Source: Zygaena filipendulae
Lineage: Eukaryota > Arthropoda > Insecta > Lepidoptera > Zygaenidae
Reading direction: 5' to 3'
Length of the DNA: 64,000 bases
Assembly: GCA_907165275.2 (NCBI GenBank)
Contig: OU015675.1
Coordinates: forward strand, 6,899,501-6,963,500
The position numbers and the translations under genes were made by a program. The notes below the pieces were generated by a model. It worked only from the letters and a program-made list of their open reading frames with translations. It ran no database searches and was not told the origin of the DNA. Shown piece after piece: positions 1 through 14,500 of this stretch; the first letter of the stretch is position 1; each line of letters opens with the position of its first letter.

Positions 1-208
1 CGATGACGTCACAACCCGGTACGGGGCTTATACCGAACATGAGCCTTATGACGTCACGCACGAGTCCCTCACGCTAAACTTTAACGCGCTTTATCTATGT
101 TTATTTTCATCAATTTGAAAAAGCAAAATTTACGTGTCTATTTTTTTTTTATTTTTCAACTGACGGCCTAATTAGAATTTCGATTTTCACACTCCGGAAA
201 ATACCCAA
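1..208 (+). mobile_element. B element (TGACGTCA MITE), 5' part cut by the window edge
   Basis: Carries two TGACGTCA octamers (near 4 and 50), then the conserved CGCTAAACTTTAACGCGC and TTTATCTATG blocks, GAAAAAGCAAAATTT, and the end block ACTGACGGCCTAATTAGAAT. It ends near TACCCAAAT. Confidence 0.75.
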
Positions 209-298
209 ATATATTATGATAATTGCGGCACTTGCATCGATTTATCAGGTATTACTACTATTATGTATTCTGTGGTATTACAAAACAAGCCACAATTA

Positions 299-535
299 CC
301 GCCGCACTCAGGGTCGACTTTAATGATTACTTAGTTAAGTATAGATTTTTAAAACAAACATGCCGCAATCAGACAAGTTTAATAAATTAATGTTAATTGG
401 CATTTAACTAATTAAGTTACATCTCATTAAATGCCAATTAACATTAATTTACTGAACATATCTGAATGCGGCAATTTTGTTTTAAAAATCCATACTTAAC
501 TAAGTAATCATTAAAGTCGACTCTGAGTGCGGCGG
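299..535. mobile_element. FB1 palindromic element with TTA target duplication
   Basis: The outer arms CCGCCGCACTC...GAGTGCGGCGG pair along almost the whole 237 bp, with GTTAATTGGCATTTAACT meeting its own complement in the middle. TTA flanks both sides (296-298 and 536-538). A 3-bp TWA duplication fits PIF/Harbinger MITEs; there is no coding capacity. The left arm has lost part of its centre. Confidence 0.82.
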
Positions 536-799
536 TTAGAGTGGCTGTTAAATTGTCCGCCTGAATAGTTCACGAACCAAACTATCGCATTAGCTGGAAA
601 TGCGTAGTTAAAACTGATTAATTACCTACCTGTTTTTGTTAATATGTTTTTGCATTTTGCGGTTTCGTATTCAATTGTTATGCGTTATCAATAGCATAAC
701 ATAACAATAAATATATATATGTAAAATATTGGAAGTCGGTTTAAAACGAAAAACAATGAATATATATATATTGGTACCTACTTACGTACTTATACTGAA

Positions 800-995
800 C
801 TGGCTGTCCCGCGCGGTTTCACCCGCGATAAACGCGGAGTTCCCGCGGGAATTCCAGTTTACAATATAGCCTATACCAGTCAGGGGTAATGTAGCTTTCT
901 AATGGTGAAACAATTTTTTAAATCGGTCAAGTAGTTTTTGAGTTAAATCGTAACAAACAAAAAATCAAATCTTTTTTCTTTACATTATACTGAAA
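800..995 (-). mobile_element. Helitron, subfamily J
   Basis: Starts with CTGGCTGTCCCGCGCGG and a hairpin GCGCGG..CCGCG, then the J core ATATAGCCTATACCAGTC and, at the far end, AACAAACAAAAAATCAAATC. Confidence 0.72.
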
Positions 996-1189
996 AAGTT
1001 TAAGATTCGTTGTTCGCAATTATATACTCGTCGTATTTTGACTGAGGAATGGATCTTAACCGTTCAGTTAATTACAGCAAAGCGAGCCGCGTTGCCATTC
1101 GAGTATGATGTGAGTACCGGTGTGGTGCGCTCGATGGTAATTTATGCTATGCTTCGATTGCCATAATTTTGCTTAACAGAAAGAAAAAA

Positions 1190-1262
1190 AAAATATTTAT
1201 TTCACCACTACTGACACACAAGACTGCATGTCTCTTGCATGCTTTGCATTTGCTTAGTTTTA
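1190..1262 (-). mobile_element. LINE 3' end fragment
   Basis: An A/T-rich start followed by TATTTATTTCACC...CACACAAGACTGCATG and TCTCTTGCATGC, also seen at 51435-51545. Read on the minus strand it ends in AATAAATA plus an A/T run, as in truncated LINE tails. Confidence 0.4.
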
Positions 1263-1269
1263 TTATTAT

Positions 1270-1475
1270 ATATTTATATTATAAAATGTGAAAGTGTGGA
1301 TGTTTAGATGTTTGGATGTTTGTTACTCAATCACGCAAAACTGGCTGAACGGATTTGGATGAAATTTGGCATGCACGTTGTCAGGGGTACAGAGAAGGAC
1401 ATAGGGTACTTTTTATCCCGGAATTCCCGCGGGAAATCCGAAATTACCGCGGGTGAAACCGCGGGGCACAGCTAG
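1270..1475 (+). mobile_element. Helitron, subfamily E
   Basis: Full-length style copy: GTGAAAGTGTGGATG near the 5' end, TCACGCAAAACTGGCTGAAC, then the hairpin CCGCGGGTGAAACCGCGG and the terminus CACAGCTAG followed by T. Confidence 0.88.
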
Positions 1476-2418
1476 TAAATAAATAAACATGCCTTGGTGC
1501 CCACACTATTGTACTACCTATTGTGATATGAAACCTTTTTCGTAGGTACACCTACTAAATATAATATTGTAAACTCTACATGTAACGCCCAATTAGTCAC
1601 AAAGAAGAAACTTTCAAAGTACTATAAGAATCGTGGGAAAAAGTTTGCTTTTTAATTTTTTGGGCTAGTCTATCCCTGAGTCTACATTTTGCCTAACAGT
1701 GGTAAACAAAATGGCTGGACAAAATTACGTATATTAATGCCGATATTTAGACCAATGACAACAGAATGTCTATCGAATTGGCACACAGCGACAATAGAAG
1801 CTAAATCCATTAGCTGAAAATTGTCGACGCGTAAATATTACTTTATATTATGCATCCAGTTGTCAGAAATGCATGCATTGCTAGGTGATTGGGATTCAAA
1901 CATTTTTAAATTCCAATACTAGTTGTGGTCTGCGACTCCCTTTAATAAAATTATAAAAGAATTTAATAAAATTAAGTAGAAACGTAAATTATTATGTTTG
2001 TCCGTTTTTGCGTTATGTATGCCCAGTTTTCAGAATGATATGAACATCGAGAGTAGGTACCGTACTAAGATATACAAAGTGTTAATGAATTAACTGAAAA
2101 CTAGAAAGTAGTTTGCTCAGAATCGATCGCACTATGTTTTAATATAGGTTATATTTTTTCATCTTTACTAGCCCATGTCTAAATGATTTATAATACAATA
2201 TTTGGCGCGTGCGCCGCCCGTAGCAAAAAAATCGAATCGCTCATTGACGGGTAGGCGCGGGCGTAGCGCTTGCGTAGATGGGTCAAAACTAATGTTGAAT
2301 AACTTTTAATCTAATAATTTTTTCGACATAATTTATCTATTAATCATATTAATGTTTATTTTTTTAATCAGGTTTTTAGTCAATTCATTAACACGTCGTA
2401 TATAAAATTCAGACTTAC

Positions 2419-2506
2419 ACGTTCAATGAAGTCGGGATTCGCCGTGTATCCATAGCCGATGAATATCATCGAATGAAGACCAAGAATCATCACCATAGTG
2501 TAGAAC
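2419..2506 (-). CDS. Exon 6: acyltransferase-3 motif I
   Basis: One base plus 29 codons, FYTMVMILGLHSMIFIGYG and on to NPDFIER. The Arg made at the exon 5-6 junction lies 11 residues before the His of GLH, the same spacing as R...LGH in the family, where this His is thought to be catalytic. Acceptor TTTGCCAACAG|G, donor CGT|GTAAGTCT (near consensus), phase 0. No further exon is visible between here and base 1, so the next intron exceeds 2.4 kb. Confidence 0.85.
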
Positions 2507-5500
2507 CTGTTGGCAAATACAAAAACCTTAATGATACCACTCGATAAGTCCTGAAGGTGACATCGTTTCACTAGCAATCTCTTCCAGACAACTTTTAATT
2601 GGAAAGGACTGCGAAATATATGTATAGCTTGACTGTGAAAGATGTAATAGCACTAACTGTTTGGCTGTTCCCCCGCGGTTTCAGCCCAGGGAATTTCGGA
2701 ATTCCCGCAGGAATTCTGGGATGAGAAGTACCCTATGACACTCGGACTATGTAGCATTCTGTTGGTAAAAGAATTGTCAAATCAGTTCAGTAGATCCAGA
2801 GATTACCGCCTACAACCTCACAAACTGACAAACTTTACCTCTATATAATATTAAGTAAAGATTATGAATAATGTGCCAAAGGAACGTTGTGGGAGGAAAT
2901 ATTAAAATATGGTCTTTCATGAAGACTATAAAGATCAAAGAATGTATCACGAACGAACAAAGTACTTGCAGATCGACGTGGGTGTAGATCTCTGAAAAGT
3001 TGCTTTTTTTTTTCATTTTACCTTCAATAAGGTTAACGATTCGTACTTACAAAGCGTTATAAAGAGTAAAAAAGAGAGGTAAGCGTTCGCTTTTGTAGTA
3101 AAATACAATACAGCATAATTACCTCCTTAGGCAATTTAAAAATCTATAATTTATTAGCTGACCCGCGCGATTGCATCCGCGGTATTTTCGGAGTTCCCGC
3201 GGGGATTCCGGGAAAAAGTACTCTGTCTTCTTTGTACTCCTAGCTGACAGTAGTTTACGGTGATTAGCTGTTCCCCGCATTAATTCCGGAGTTCCCGCGG
3301 GAATTCCGGGATAAAAACTATCCTATCTTTTAAGATGGACCATATCATGAATGGTTGCAAAATTTTATCAAAATTCGTTCAGTAGTTTCGGAGTCCATTG
3401 CGGACAAACAACGTGACACGAGATTTATATATATTAGAGAATAAGATATCGCATGGAAACCTTAGGAACGTTGTCGTCGCGTGATACAAAGATCCGTTCA
3501 TTCGTTTTATACAAGGCATAGCTTAGTTCCCCCGGGGATTCCGGGACAAAAAGTATCATATGTCTTTCTCTGTACCCCTGACCCATGCAAAATTTCATGA
3601 TGATCGGTTGAGCCGTTGAGGCGTATAAGCGTAACAAACAAACAAATAAACAATCAAACAAATTAACAAACAAAGCCACATTCGCATTTATAATACTTAG
3701 TAAGGATACAGATTGCAGATTGTCAACTTGGCTAAGGGGGTTGAAAGATTTTGTTGCGTGAACGAAATAGACAAATCTCTACTAATACCTATTATAAATG
3801 CGAAAGTACAAAATTATCCTACTAATATTATAAATGTGAAAGTGTGGATGTTTGGATATTTGGATGTTTGTTTCACAATCACGCAAAAACAGCTGAACGG
3901 ATTGGCATGAAATTTGGTATGCACGTTGTCAGGGGTACAGAGAAAGACATAGGGTACTTTTTATCCCGGAATTCCCACGATAATTCCGAAATTACCGCGG
4001 GTGAAACCGCGGGGCACAGCTGGTATAGAATATATCTGTCGGTCTGTCTGTTACGTTTTCACGCCTTCATGACTCAAGCAATCGTCATGAAAATTTGCAT
4101 ATACGTTGTCAGGGGAAGGACATACGGTATTTTCTATCCCAGAATTCCCGCGAGAACTCTGAAATTACCGCGGGTGAAACCGCAGGGAACAGCTAGTATT
4201 AAATATTTAACTCTGCTGCTGTTATCATATTATAATGAGGATTGCAGTTTGCGAGTTCAAATACAATTAATGAAGACTTTGTTTTCCAAATACTATGTGG
4301 CCGGCGACGATATGGGAGTCATTAGCGCAAGTGCTTGCTATTATTGCGCGCTTTGATGTGCAAATTAAATTGTTTATACCTACCAAACAATTACCAAAAT
4401 TCAAAATTAACACAAGCGCCGCTCTATTCTGTAATTTGTCAACTTCCGATAACTGTTGACCAACAGGAGTATAATTTTATGAATATAATCACAGAGAAAT
4501 TTGGAGCGATTTCAAATCAAATCAAATCAAATTGTTTATTTCAAAGCCAAAAGTAGCTTTGAGCTTTGTTTGGGATTCATTGGTGCTGCTAATTGACTCT
4601 TATGGCCGCACTCAGAGTCGACTTTAACGATTACTTAGTTAAGTATAGATTATTAAAACAAAACTGCCGCAATCAGAGACGTTCAATAAATTAATGTTAA
4701 TTGGCATTTAATGAGATGTAACTTAATTAGTTAAATGCCAATTAACATTAATTTATTGAACGTCTCTGATTGCGGCAGTTTTGTTTTAATAATCTATACT
4801 TAACTAAGTAATCATTAAAGTCGACTCCGAGTGCGGCGGTTAAGTCTCGTCACAGTCTTCTCTACATTTCTCCGATCCTCTAAGGCTTAAGTTTTATTAT
4901 CTATCTAGTTTTATTACCTACTAGCTGTCCCTCGCGGGTAGTTAATAAAGGTAGCGTTTTTCCTGGGAATTTCGGGATAAAAAGTATCCTATTATATCCT
5001 TAGGACTATCGGAGCTTCCTATAAGTGAAAGATTCAAAATCGGTTCAGTAAATCCAGAGATTACTCCTACAACGTCACAACAAACTTTCGGCCGCACTCA
5101 GAGTCGTTTTAATGATTACTAAACTTTAAGTAAAGATTTTTAAAACAAATTGCAGCAATCAGAGACGTTCATTTTTTTTTTTTTATTTATTTACTCAGAA
5201 AAAAGTACAAAATTTTTACGTCAGACACAAAAACCCAGCAGGGTTTATTTCGTTAAATTAATGTTAATTGGCATTTGACTTATTAAGTTTACAATAATAT
5301 AGTAATTAGTAATTTATAGTAATTATTAAGTTTACAATAATATAGTAATTTTGTTAAATGCCAATCCTACTAATATTATAAACGCGAAAGTTTGTAACTA
5401 TGTATGGATGGATGGATGGATGGATGGATAGATGTTTGTTACTCTTTCACGCAAAATCTACTGGATGGATTAAAATGAAACTTTACAATAATATAGCTTA

Positions 5501-8500
5501 TACATCAGATTAACTCAGAGGGTACTTTTTATCCCGGAATTCCCGCGGGAACTCTGTAATCAATGCGGGTGAAACCGCGGGACACAACTAGTAAAACATA
5601 AATGAGTCATTTTGTTACTTTTTTTTTATTCTAAGGCTTGTGAACAAAAGAAAACCTTACCGGAGTGCCTGAAATCCTTTGAATATCCCTCCATCAGCGC
5701 TGCCACCATATTTTAAAGCTTTCCAGTTTTTTTGGACGCAAAAAGCTAGTAAGTATGGATTTCCTGCAAGAAATTCTAGAATACTAAAGAGCTTTATAAA
5801 TTAGACATGTATAAGAGGTAAAGATAGTGTTTTGTTCAATATTATTTTACAAGAATACCAACTCAACAAAAACTGCTTGAAACCTTTACCGTGATCCTTT
5901 TTACACGTTGAATTTTTAGGATCTGTTTGTTTCTTTTTAAAATTTATTTGTCAGATAAACTTTAACCTCAGTTACTTAAAGGTAATATAGTTAGTTTGTC
6001 TGATATACTCAAGGATAATTCCTAAAAACCTAATAGTGAGTCAAAAGAAGGTGAAAATTCAAAACTTCCCATGATAGATATAAAGATGACACATACCTTT
6101 TCCTTTCTCAACGGGCCAGAAGAAGAAGTATGCAGAAGAACATAAATTGATCAGAAGAATTAAAATAATAATCGCGCCAACAATGTAGTCTAAAGTGTCC
6201 ACTTTCAATTGATCATCTTTGGTTTTGCAATAGCGGACTGATAAAGTATCCACCTTAAACAAGTTTGAGCATTATCTTCAAGTTATTTAAGATAAATTAA
6301 ATTTTTCAGAAAGTCAGATTTATTTATGATCTCGTATTTTCTTAGAAATTAAATAAAGAACCTTATAATTTTTTTTAATGTAGTTATTACAGTCTGGATC
6401 ACAGATCAAAGAAAGTTTTTGAACTAAGAAATATATTGACTAAAATATATTATTTTTCATTACTCATGCTCGGAAAGTAGGTCTGAAGTTGCCTGAGAAG
6501 CGGGTTGAAAGTAGCCCTTTTCAGCCCTAGGGAGAATCGCTTTCAACTGACAACTGTCAAATTATTAAAAAAAAACTAGGTCTATTTTCACATTTCTATT
6601 GAACCATGTTTCAACTTTCTATACAGCCAGCGCGATGTAAAATTGAAATAACGTAAAGTTTAAGTAGGTATTAATTAAAATAAAATTCACTCACTTTTTC
6701 TTAAGCTAATTCCTATTTATATTTTTTTATTTTCTTTAATTAATACTTAATAATTAAAGAAAATATTTTTTTTAGGTCGCCACAATGTAAATAAAAAATA
6801 CTGGCTGAATAGCTAGCCGGCCAAAGAAAAAGAAATAGGTGGGAAAGTGTCAAGCGACTATCCGATCTTCACTCATTTTTTCTTTAGCTAATTCCTATTT
6901 TTATTTTGACTTTCCTTGCATTCGTAATGAAAAGCACAGTGTTACCCTCGGGAGAAAGTAACTTATTTAGTGCCTCGAACTATTGGCGCCCTCGCTACGC
7001 TCGGGCGCCAAACCCCGTCTCGGCACTAAATGAGTTACTTTCACCCCTTGGATAACAATGTACTATTGTTAAATCATAAAAAAACTGATTGAGTATCTGG
7101 CACGTTATAAATATTTTGCCTTTATCGTCGCTACCTTTGCGGCTGATCTACGGAAAAACAAAGCAACTATAATTTATTTTTCGTGTTTTATTGTGTTTTT
7201 GCGACTTTTTATGATGTTGTAGTGACATGCAACCATCAAAAAGGTTGCAATCTTAGATAAATTAAAATTAAGAAAATTTGTTAAACTATGGTAGATTTGT
7301 TTTTAATAAAACGATTTCCGGTTTTTTTTGCTACTCCTCCTGTAAAATTTGTTCAGCTGCAACAACCATCAAAGAGGCTTTAGTCTTAGAGAAATAAAAA
7401 TTAGAAAATCGTTAAACTATGGAAGGTTTGTTTTAATAAAGCGATTACCGGTTTTATTTCTCCCTATAATTTTTTTTTAGCTAGCTTTACTTTGTTTTGC
7501 CGTAGGGCAGCCGTTTGGGTGATGCATAAATACGATACTAGTTTCCTTACTATACACGAATAAAATAAATAAATTACATACTTGTAAACCATATCCCTCA
7601 TAAATACTAGAGTTGAAGCACCTCTTTAGTTCTTCACTAGTAGAATCACTGACGTTAGCGTGTGTCACGTTTAGACCGCAATGTTTTGAAGCGCATACGC
7701 CACGATGGAGTTTCGAATGTTTGTAGTTCTTATACGAGAGCGAGGAGAAATTCTGTTGAAGAAATGAAAGATTCAAAAAATTTCTTAATATTGAAAACCT
7801 GGGCCCTTATTCTCTATGACCAACAAAATTCCTTGCCCATACCGCGTCTTAAAACACAATTCCGACCGCTTCAGATGCCAAAATATTAGAAATTAATATT
7901 CTGTATACCATAACACACGTTGTAAATGTATTTTTTTAAAGTAAAACTTCTTTGCTCGAAGGGGAAAAACAATTTTTGCAGTGTCTTATCGTAACGCGGC
8001 GTGTTATGGTCATAGGTAATAAAGGCCCTGATCAAATTGGCAGAAAATGAACTAATCTATACATCTATATGCATCTATACACATATAAATAAAATTGAAG
8101 TCGTCTGTTTGTAATTACAAATTAATAGCTTTTTACTAAATGCATAATTATGATAAAAAGATCTTTTTTTATATATTTGTCTATCTGTCTGTTTGTTCCG
8201 GTTTATCTCTGAAACGGCTGGACCGATTTTAACGGGACTTTCACTAGCAAATAACTAATGTTATAAGGAGTAATTTATGCTCATTTTAATTCATACAGTT
8301 CATAGTTCCTGCGGGAGTTTCGAAACTCACGCGGGTGAAACCGCCGGGCACAGCTAGTAAATAATGTTTCTAGAAAGTGGACAAGTTTTTGCTGTCCCTT
8401 ATTTCAGAAACTTCAAGAATAAATGTGCGTACTGAGCGAGCTTATGAGATAGAGGTTGAAGGAATGGTTATTTTTAGACTTTCCACATTAGGTACAAACA

Positions 8501-11500
8501 AACAAATAGACGTCATAATTACAGACAGACAGAAAAACAAGATTATAAGAGGCAAAAATAATAATAAACACATAATTATAGTGCGTCCCCAGGTCCAAAG
8601 AGTAATAAGTTTTTTTGATACGACATCGTCAATAAGAAGTAGGTTAAAATTAATTTCAAAGATTTTATTACATTGGGCTCTAAGTAGATGGAGGCTTGGT
8701 TAGTTTTATGTGAAGCTAATATAAGCGTGTTAATAACCTTTTTAACTGACTTAAAAAAAGGAGGTGGTTCTCAATGGACACGATGACAAGGTATAAAAAT
8801 CAAAATTCTATTTAGTCCGTCGGTTAGATGGAAAAATAATAATTGAGACACGTATATTTTGCTGTTTCAAATTATTGACAAAACACTTAGATAAAACGCA
8901 TTAAAGTTTAGGTCCTCCCACACCTACACCTAGCGACGTCATAACTAAGTATAAAGTATACCTAGGTGTGACGTCACACGAAATTTCAACTTAATGTATC
9001 GCCGTTGTTTCTAGATTATGTAAAAAAAAGAAAAAATATGTGTCCAATTTTTTTTTTAATCTTTAAGACCGACTATAAATTAAAATTTAGTCATCATTCC
9101 CATTCGACGCGTATGTTATTTTTTTAAAGAGATCTTTATATAGTTAAGGGCTTGGAATCAAATTGCTAACATTTAAATAACAGGCGAGAATCATACCACT
9201 TGGGTGAAAGCTAGGAATCTCCTCGATATAAGCTTTTTCATCTCACCTTAATAAATTGATATAATGGGGTATCATCTTCCATAAGTTCCATATCCACGAT
9301 GCAGTAGACCGACTCGGAACTTTTGAGGCAGGTGTCGAAGTCATCGAGTTCCGACAGCACTGGCATCGAGTGGTAGTCGAATTGCGATTCTATCTGTTCA
9401 TCTGTTGAAGCATAAACATATGAATAAAATATTTATTTGATTAAAATGGGCATGATGGCTAAATTTTAATTTTAAGTCCGTCTTGTAGATTAATAAAAAA
9501 ATATTGGACACGTATATTATAAATAACACAATTATAAGTAATAGTGTCGCAGTACCATACATTATTCACTTACTTTACATTAATAAAATAGAATTAATTA
9601 TTGTTGAAGAGGTTGTCCCACGAATTTTCCTGTTAGCGAAATAGCAAATTTCACTTATAAACTAGGAAGTTATCATTAATCTTGATATTTTCATAACTAG
9701 ATGATGAAGTTACCAAGAAGCAAGAACATAAGTAGCAATTAAGTCACAATGAACACAAGCGGATATACGAGTAGGTACAACCAGGTACAAAGTTTCTTTA
9801 ATTTCTTTTCTGTAAATTACGAGTTAAATAAATTTGAACCACGCATGCTTATAAATATTCTGTTTTGTCAGCCACAGTTGCGGAGAATAGAATAGAATAA
9901 AATCAATCAATTTATAGTTTTGTTTTACGATTAAAACAATATAACCCAAAAAGATCTGAGTGTATTTTAGTAAAAAGAATAAAATATTTTTAAAAGTGAA
10001 TTGCGCAGTTTTATTTATTTATTTAAAAGTTACGCCAACACTGTAAAAACTAGTGCTTACAGTAAAAAAAATTAGCATCGATTAATAAGTCAAGTATTAC
10101 TATACTAACAGGTGCAAACTGCTTGCGAATTACAAATAAATTTTATTCAATTTGAACATCAAATAAATAAATGAATAAATGATTTGGCTTTGACTTTGAG
10201 AACAAACCATCGTATATATCGATCACGACTGTACACGACTGAGCTGGAAAACTTGCACGCAATAACTATAGAAAACTTAAGTTGCTCTTTCGAAGGGAAA
10301 TGTTAGTAGCTTTTCTCATTTTCTCGGATCCCTGTCTCCATTACAGCTACCTTGTTAGTGTTATGACGTAACTCCGCCATCTTTGTTGGCGTGGTAGGAT
10401 GTTACAGCTCCCACTCCAATTGCTGGTTTTCATAAGTTTTCCATACAAGATTCACGCAGTTATAAATAGGAGAGGATTTTGAGGGTTCCATACCTAACGG
10501 GTAAAATGGGGCCCTATTACTATAAGACTTCGCTGTCCGTCCGTTCGTACTGTATTTCATAAACCATGATAGTTGGACGTTGAAATTTTCGCAAATGATG
10601 TATTTCTGTTGCCGCTATGATAACAAATACTAAAAACAGAATAAAATAAATATTTAAGGGGGCTCCCATACAACAAACGTGTTTTTTTTTGCACGTTTTT
10701 GCTCGATATTGATAACGACCACAGTTAGTTATAATATGTTCACTTAAAAAATAAATAATTAAATTAAAATTAAACAAATATCAGCACACGTGTGAATCTC
10801 CGAAACGGTTGGATCGATTTTGACGGGACTTTCACTAATTAATTTCGCTAATTATCGGTCGTAAATTAGGTTACTTAAGAGTTACTGCGGGAATTCCGAA
10901 AATCTCGCGGGTGAAACCACGTGGCACAGCTAGTTTGGTTATAATGGGCATGTGGACTAATTTTTTTTAGCCCGTCTTGTAGATTAATAACAAATATTGG
11001 ACACGTATTTTTTCTTTTTTCACGTAATCTAAAAATAACGGCGATACATTGAGTTGAAATTTCGCGTGACGTCACTATTCGGACAGTTTGAATGGCGGTT
11101 TCAGTGGTTAGTGACGTCACGACCCCCGCACCCTAAACTTTAATGCGCTTTATCTCTATATATTTTAATTTATTTGAAAAAGCAAAAAATATATGTCTAT
11201 TGTTTTTTTTATTTTCTAACTGACGGACTAATTAGAATTTTGATTTTCAAAAGTAGTCAGCATCCCCATTTCCTATATCGGTTATTATCAGTTGTCTGGT
11301 AGGTACTCAGAGTACATGCTCTGCTTAGATTGGGACCAGGTGGAGTTGTGTAATAGGTTATTTCCAAGCATTATTATTAATATCTATTATTATTGTTTAC
11401 TAGCTGTGCAACGCGGTTTCACCCGCGTGAGTTTCGGAATTGCCGCGGGATTTTTTTTTTAATAAAAGCAGCCTAAGTTTCTCTTTGTAATATCAGATTT

Positions 11501-14500
11501 CTGCAAGAGAAGGTTCCGTTAAAATCGGTCCAGCCGTTTCAGAGATTAGCCGGAATAAACAAACTGACATAAAGATAGATAGACAGAAAAAATATAAAAA
11601 TTGATTTTTTATGTAAGTACCGTACACGAATTTCATATATATTTAGTGAAAAGATATTTAATTGGAATCACAAACAGACACTTAAATTTTATTTATATGT
11701 ATAGATTATTTTTTCTCGACCTAATTACGTATAGTCGTACATGACCAATGTATCTCGTCCCAAAACCACCAAGAAAAATGATATTGTACTGTCCTCAGAA
11801 TGTTATTTTATTAGCTTAATTAACTGGCTTATCAGCCGTTTAATTAACGACCTCCATTTTGTAGGTACATAACCTAAAAAAGAAAATGCGTTGTGTTGTG
11901 TGCTTGCGCTTCGGATATCGGGGATATCGGTATTTTGTTGGGGTCACACTTTGAACTAGGGTTGCCACCCGTACTATATTATATAGCATCGTACTATATT
12001 TCAGTCAATTATTGTACTATATATTATAGAAAAATAATATAGTACGAAAAATACTATATTTTTATGCCTAATTCAATTGCCGCGCTTTTTTATATTAACA
12101 GCTGTGACTGGTTTGGAAAGCACCCGCAGCGCAGCCTGGGGAATTTCAGAACGAAACGCATACACGGCAACAAAACGTCAACTGTCAAACATAAGCAATA
12201 ATTTGTGGATGAATGCTGCCCGATACATATTAAGGATTACAAAATATTTTTGTACTATTTTTTTCCCTGCATTTCCCAAAAATACTAAATTTTTGCACGT
12301 TTTTTCGGAAAAATACTATATTTTTTTCCAGAAAAAGGAGGCAACCCCAGTTTGAACCTAACCTAACATAGCCTGTGGGGGTACGCGCTAATAGAAAACA
12401 GTGGCGTTTTTTTATAATAATAATAATTCACGTTCACAACACACAGATCTACTTGATCCCACAGTAAGGGCTTGTATCTTGGTAACCTAGCAAATGTGGT
12501 AGATACTAGGTAAATATTATTTTATATATACACTAGCTGTCCCCCGCGATTTCATCCGCGGTAATTTCGGAGTTCCCGCGTAGGCTGCGGGAAAAAAGTA
12601 CTCTATGTCCTTCAGTTCCCGAGGGAATTCCGGGATAAAAACTATCCTATCTTTTAAGTTGGATCATATTATAAATGGTTGCAAAATTTTATCAAAATCC
12701 GTTCAGTAGTTTCGGAGTCCATCGCGGACAAACAAACAACGTGACACGTGATTTACATATATTATACATTATATATTTATCGCGGAATTCCCGCAGAAAC
12801 TCCTCAATACCCCAGCAAATCATCAATTAGGTACTTTTTTATACCTATCTAATAAAGGACTGTTTGGTTGAATACCCTCATCACAGAAACCACCACGCCC
12901 ATGCTAAGTGATCTTTTTGCAGTTGAGTACGTGTTATTTAAAACTTAATGTACCTAAAGCTTATATCTTAAGCTTTGTCCCGGCAAAAGGCTTTCATGCG
13001 TTGGCGTGTCACGGAATTTTCTCGAAAGCATTTCTCTTTACTCATGCATTAATAGGCGAGAAACGATGAGGGCCGGCCAAACTAACTTTACTTAGCTAAA
13101 CGTTAGCTAACAATCAATTTAATAATTTTAGGTTTTAACAAGTTATAGCGACATCTGTTATACTAAGATTAGACTATCTTTATTACGTGTGAAATTATTA
13201 TGTGTTAAGAATGCTAAATCAACTTTTTATAGGTCGAAATTTGGATTTTAAGTTCTACAATTTTTTTTTTATGTTTCAACCCTACCCTATGACTTATGTC
13301 TTTCGAAGCTTGTGCCATCTAAAATGGGTTTTCACGTTCGAGCTTTATCCAGACATCATTATCACTGGTTGGCACAGGTTAATGACCTCATACGGAGCTC
13401 CTTATACTACTAAACATTGTCACAATATGTTTTAAAAATCAGGCGCTTTTTAGCTGAGATTGTTATAACGTAGTGTATTATGATCTTTGATTGTTATACG
13501 TTAATGAGATTCCTACCCATTACTAATGTGACGACTTTGTTAATGTCTCAGATTTTTATTAATATTCTCATGTAAGCGATTTTTATCTTTTTTTGAGAAT
13601 AAATTCTTCTTTAAACCTTAAAGAGAGTCATCTTAATGCGATTTCTTAGCAGTTAAGTTAAAATTACCACTTTAAGACCCCGGATCTGAAAACCATTACA
13701 GAGCCGGCCCCTGGTAGTTAAGACGTGAATAGTGTTTCATTAATAATGTTTTCCCGGCAAAATTATGACATCACGAGTTTCCGCTCTGTTCTCTGTGGTT
13801 TTCCGACACATCTACCACATACTGGCTGGAAATGAATACATGGAGCTGCTGGCGGGAACTGAATGCGTCGGGTTCATAATTTATTTTTACTTTATGAAAA
13901 AAGTGTAGAATGTAATTTTGTCGTATCTATTGTACATTTTACGTTTATTGAAGTTTCTCACAGACGGTTTTTTTATGTGTACATTAAAATGTAATGACGT
14001 CTCGGGGACAAATATTTTTCTATCTATGGCACTGAAAATTGTAGTTTTGAACCGTAGGTATTAATTTTTCTTTTTTGTTTACCCTTGACACTGGCTGAAA
14101 TTTAATGTAAAGAGAAAAAAAAAATGAGAATTTTCAAATAAGTCAAAATATGTGGCTTGGCCGTTTCGTTACTATATATGTATATAACTATTACTATATA
14201 TATAACTATTGTGTAACAGAACAGTAATGAACAGTGGATACATTTTTCAACCATGTGAATGTAGCAAAATGGCCAAGCTACATATTATTTTGACTGAGGT
14301 GTAGAGTTTGTGAAGTTAGGCCTTGTAAAGTTAGGGCGTGTAGAGAAGTTTGGCTCTACATGAGATCTGATCACTTTTTATATAGGTACAAATAAATAAA
14401 ATTGAAGTGTCTATTTGTAATTACAAATTAATAGCTTTTTACTAAATGCATATGAAAGTATATACGGTAGAAACGAACATAAAAAAAAATTTTTAATTTT

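Noticed and set aside
3844..4356. 170-codon open frame on the plus strand
   Set aside because: It lies entirely over two adjacent Helitrons; the same peptide pieces occur at every E/G Helitron.
8377..8703. 108-codon open frame beside exon 3
   Set aside because: Opposite strand to the gene, inside its intron, with low-complexity Lys/Ile/Arg content.
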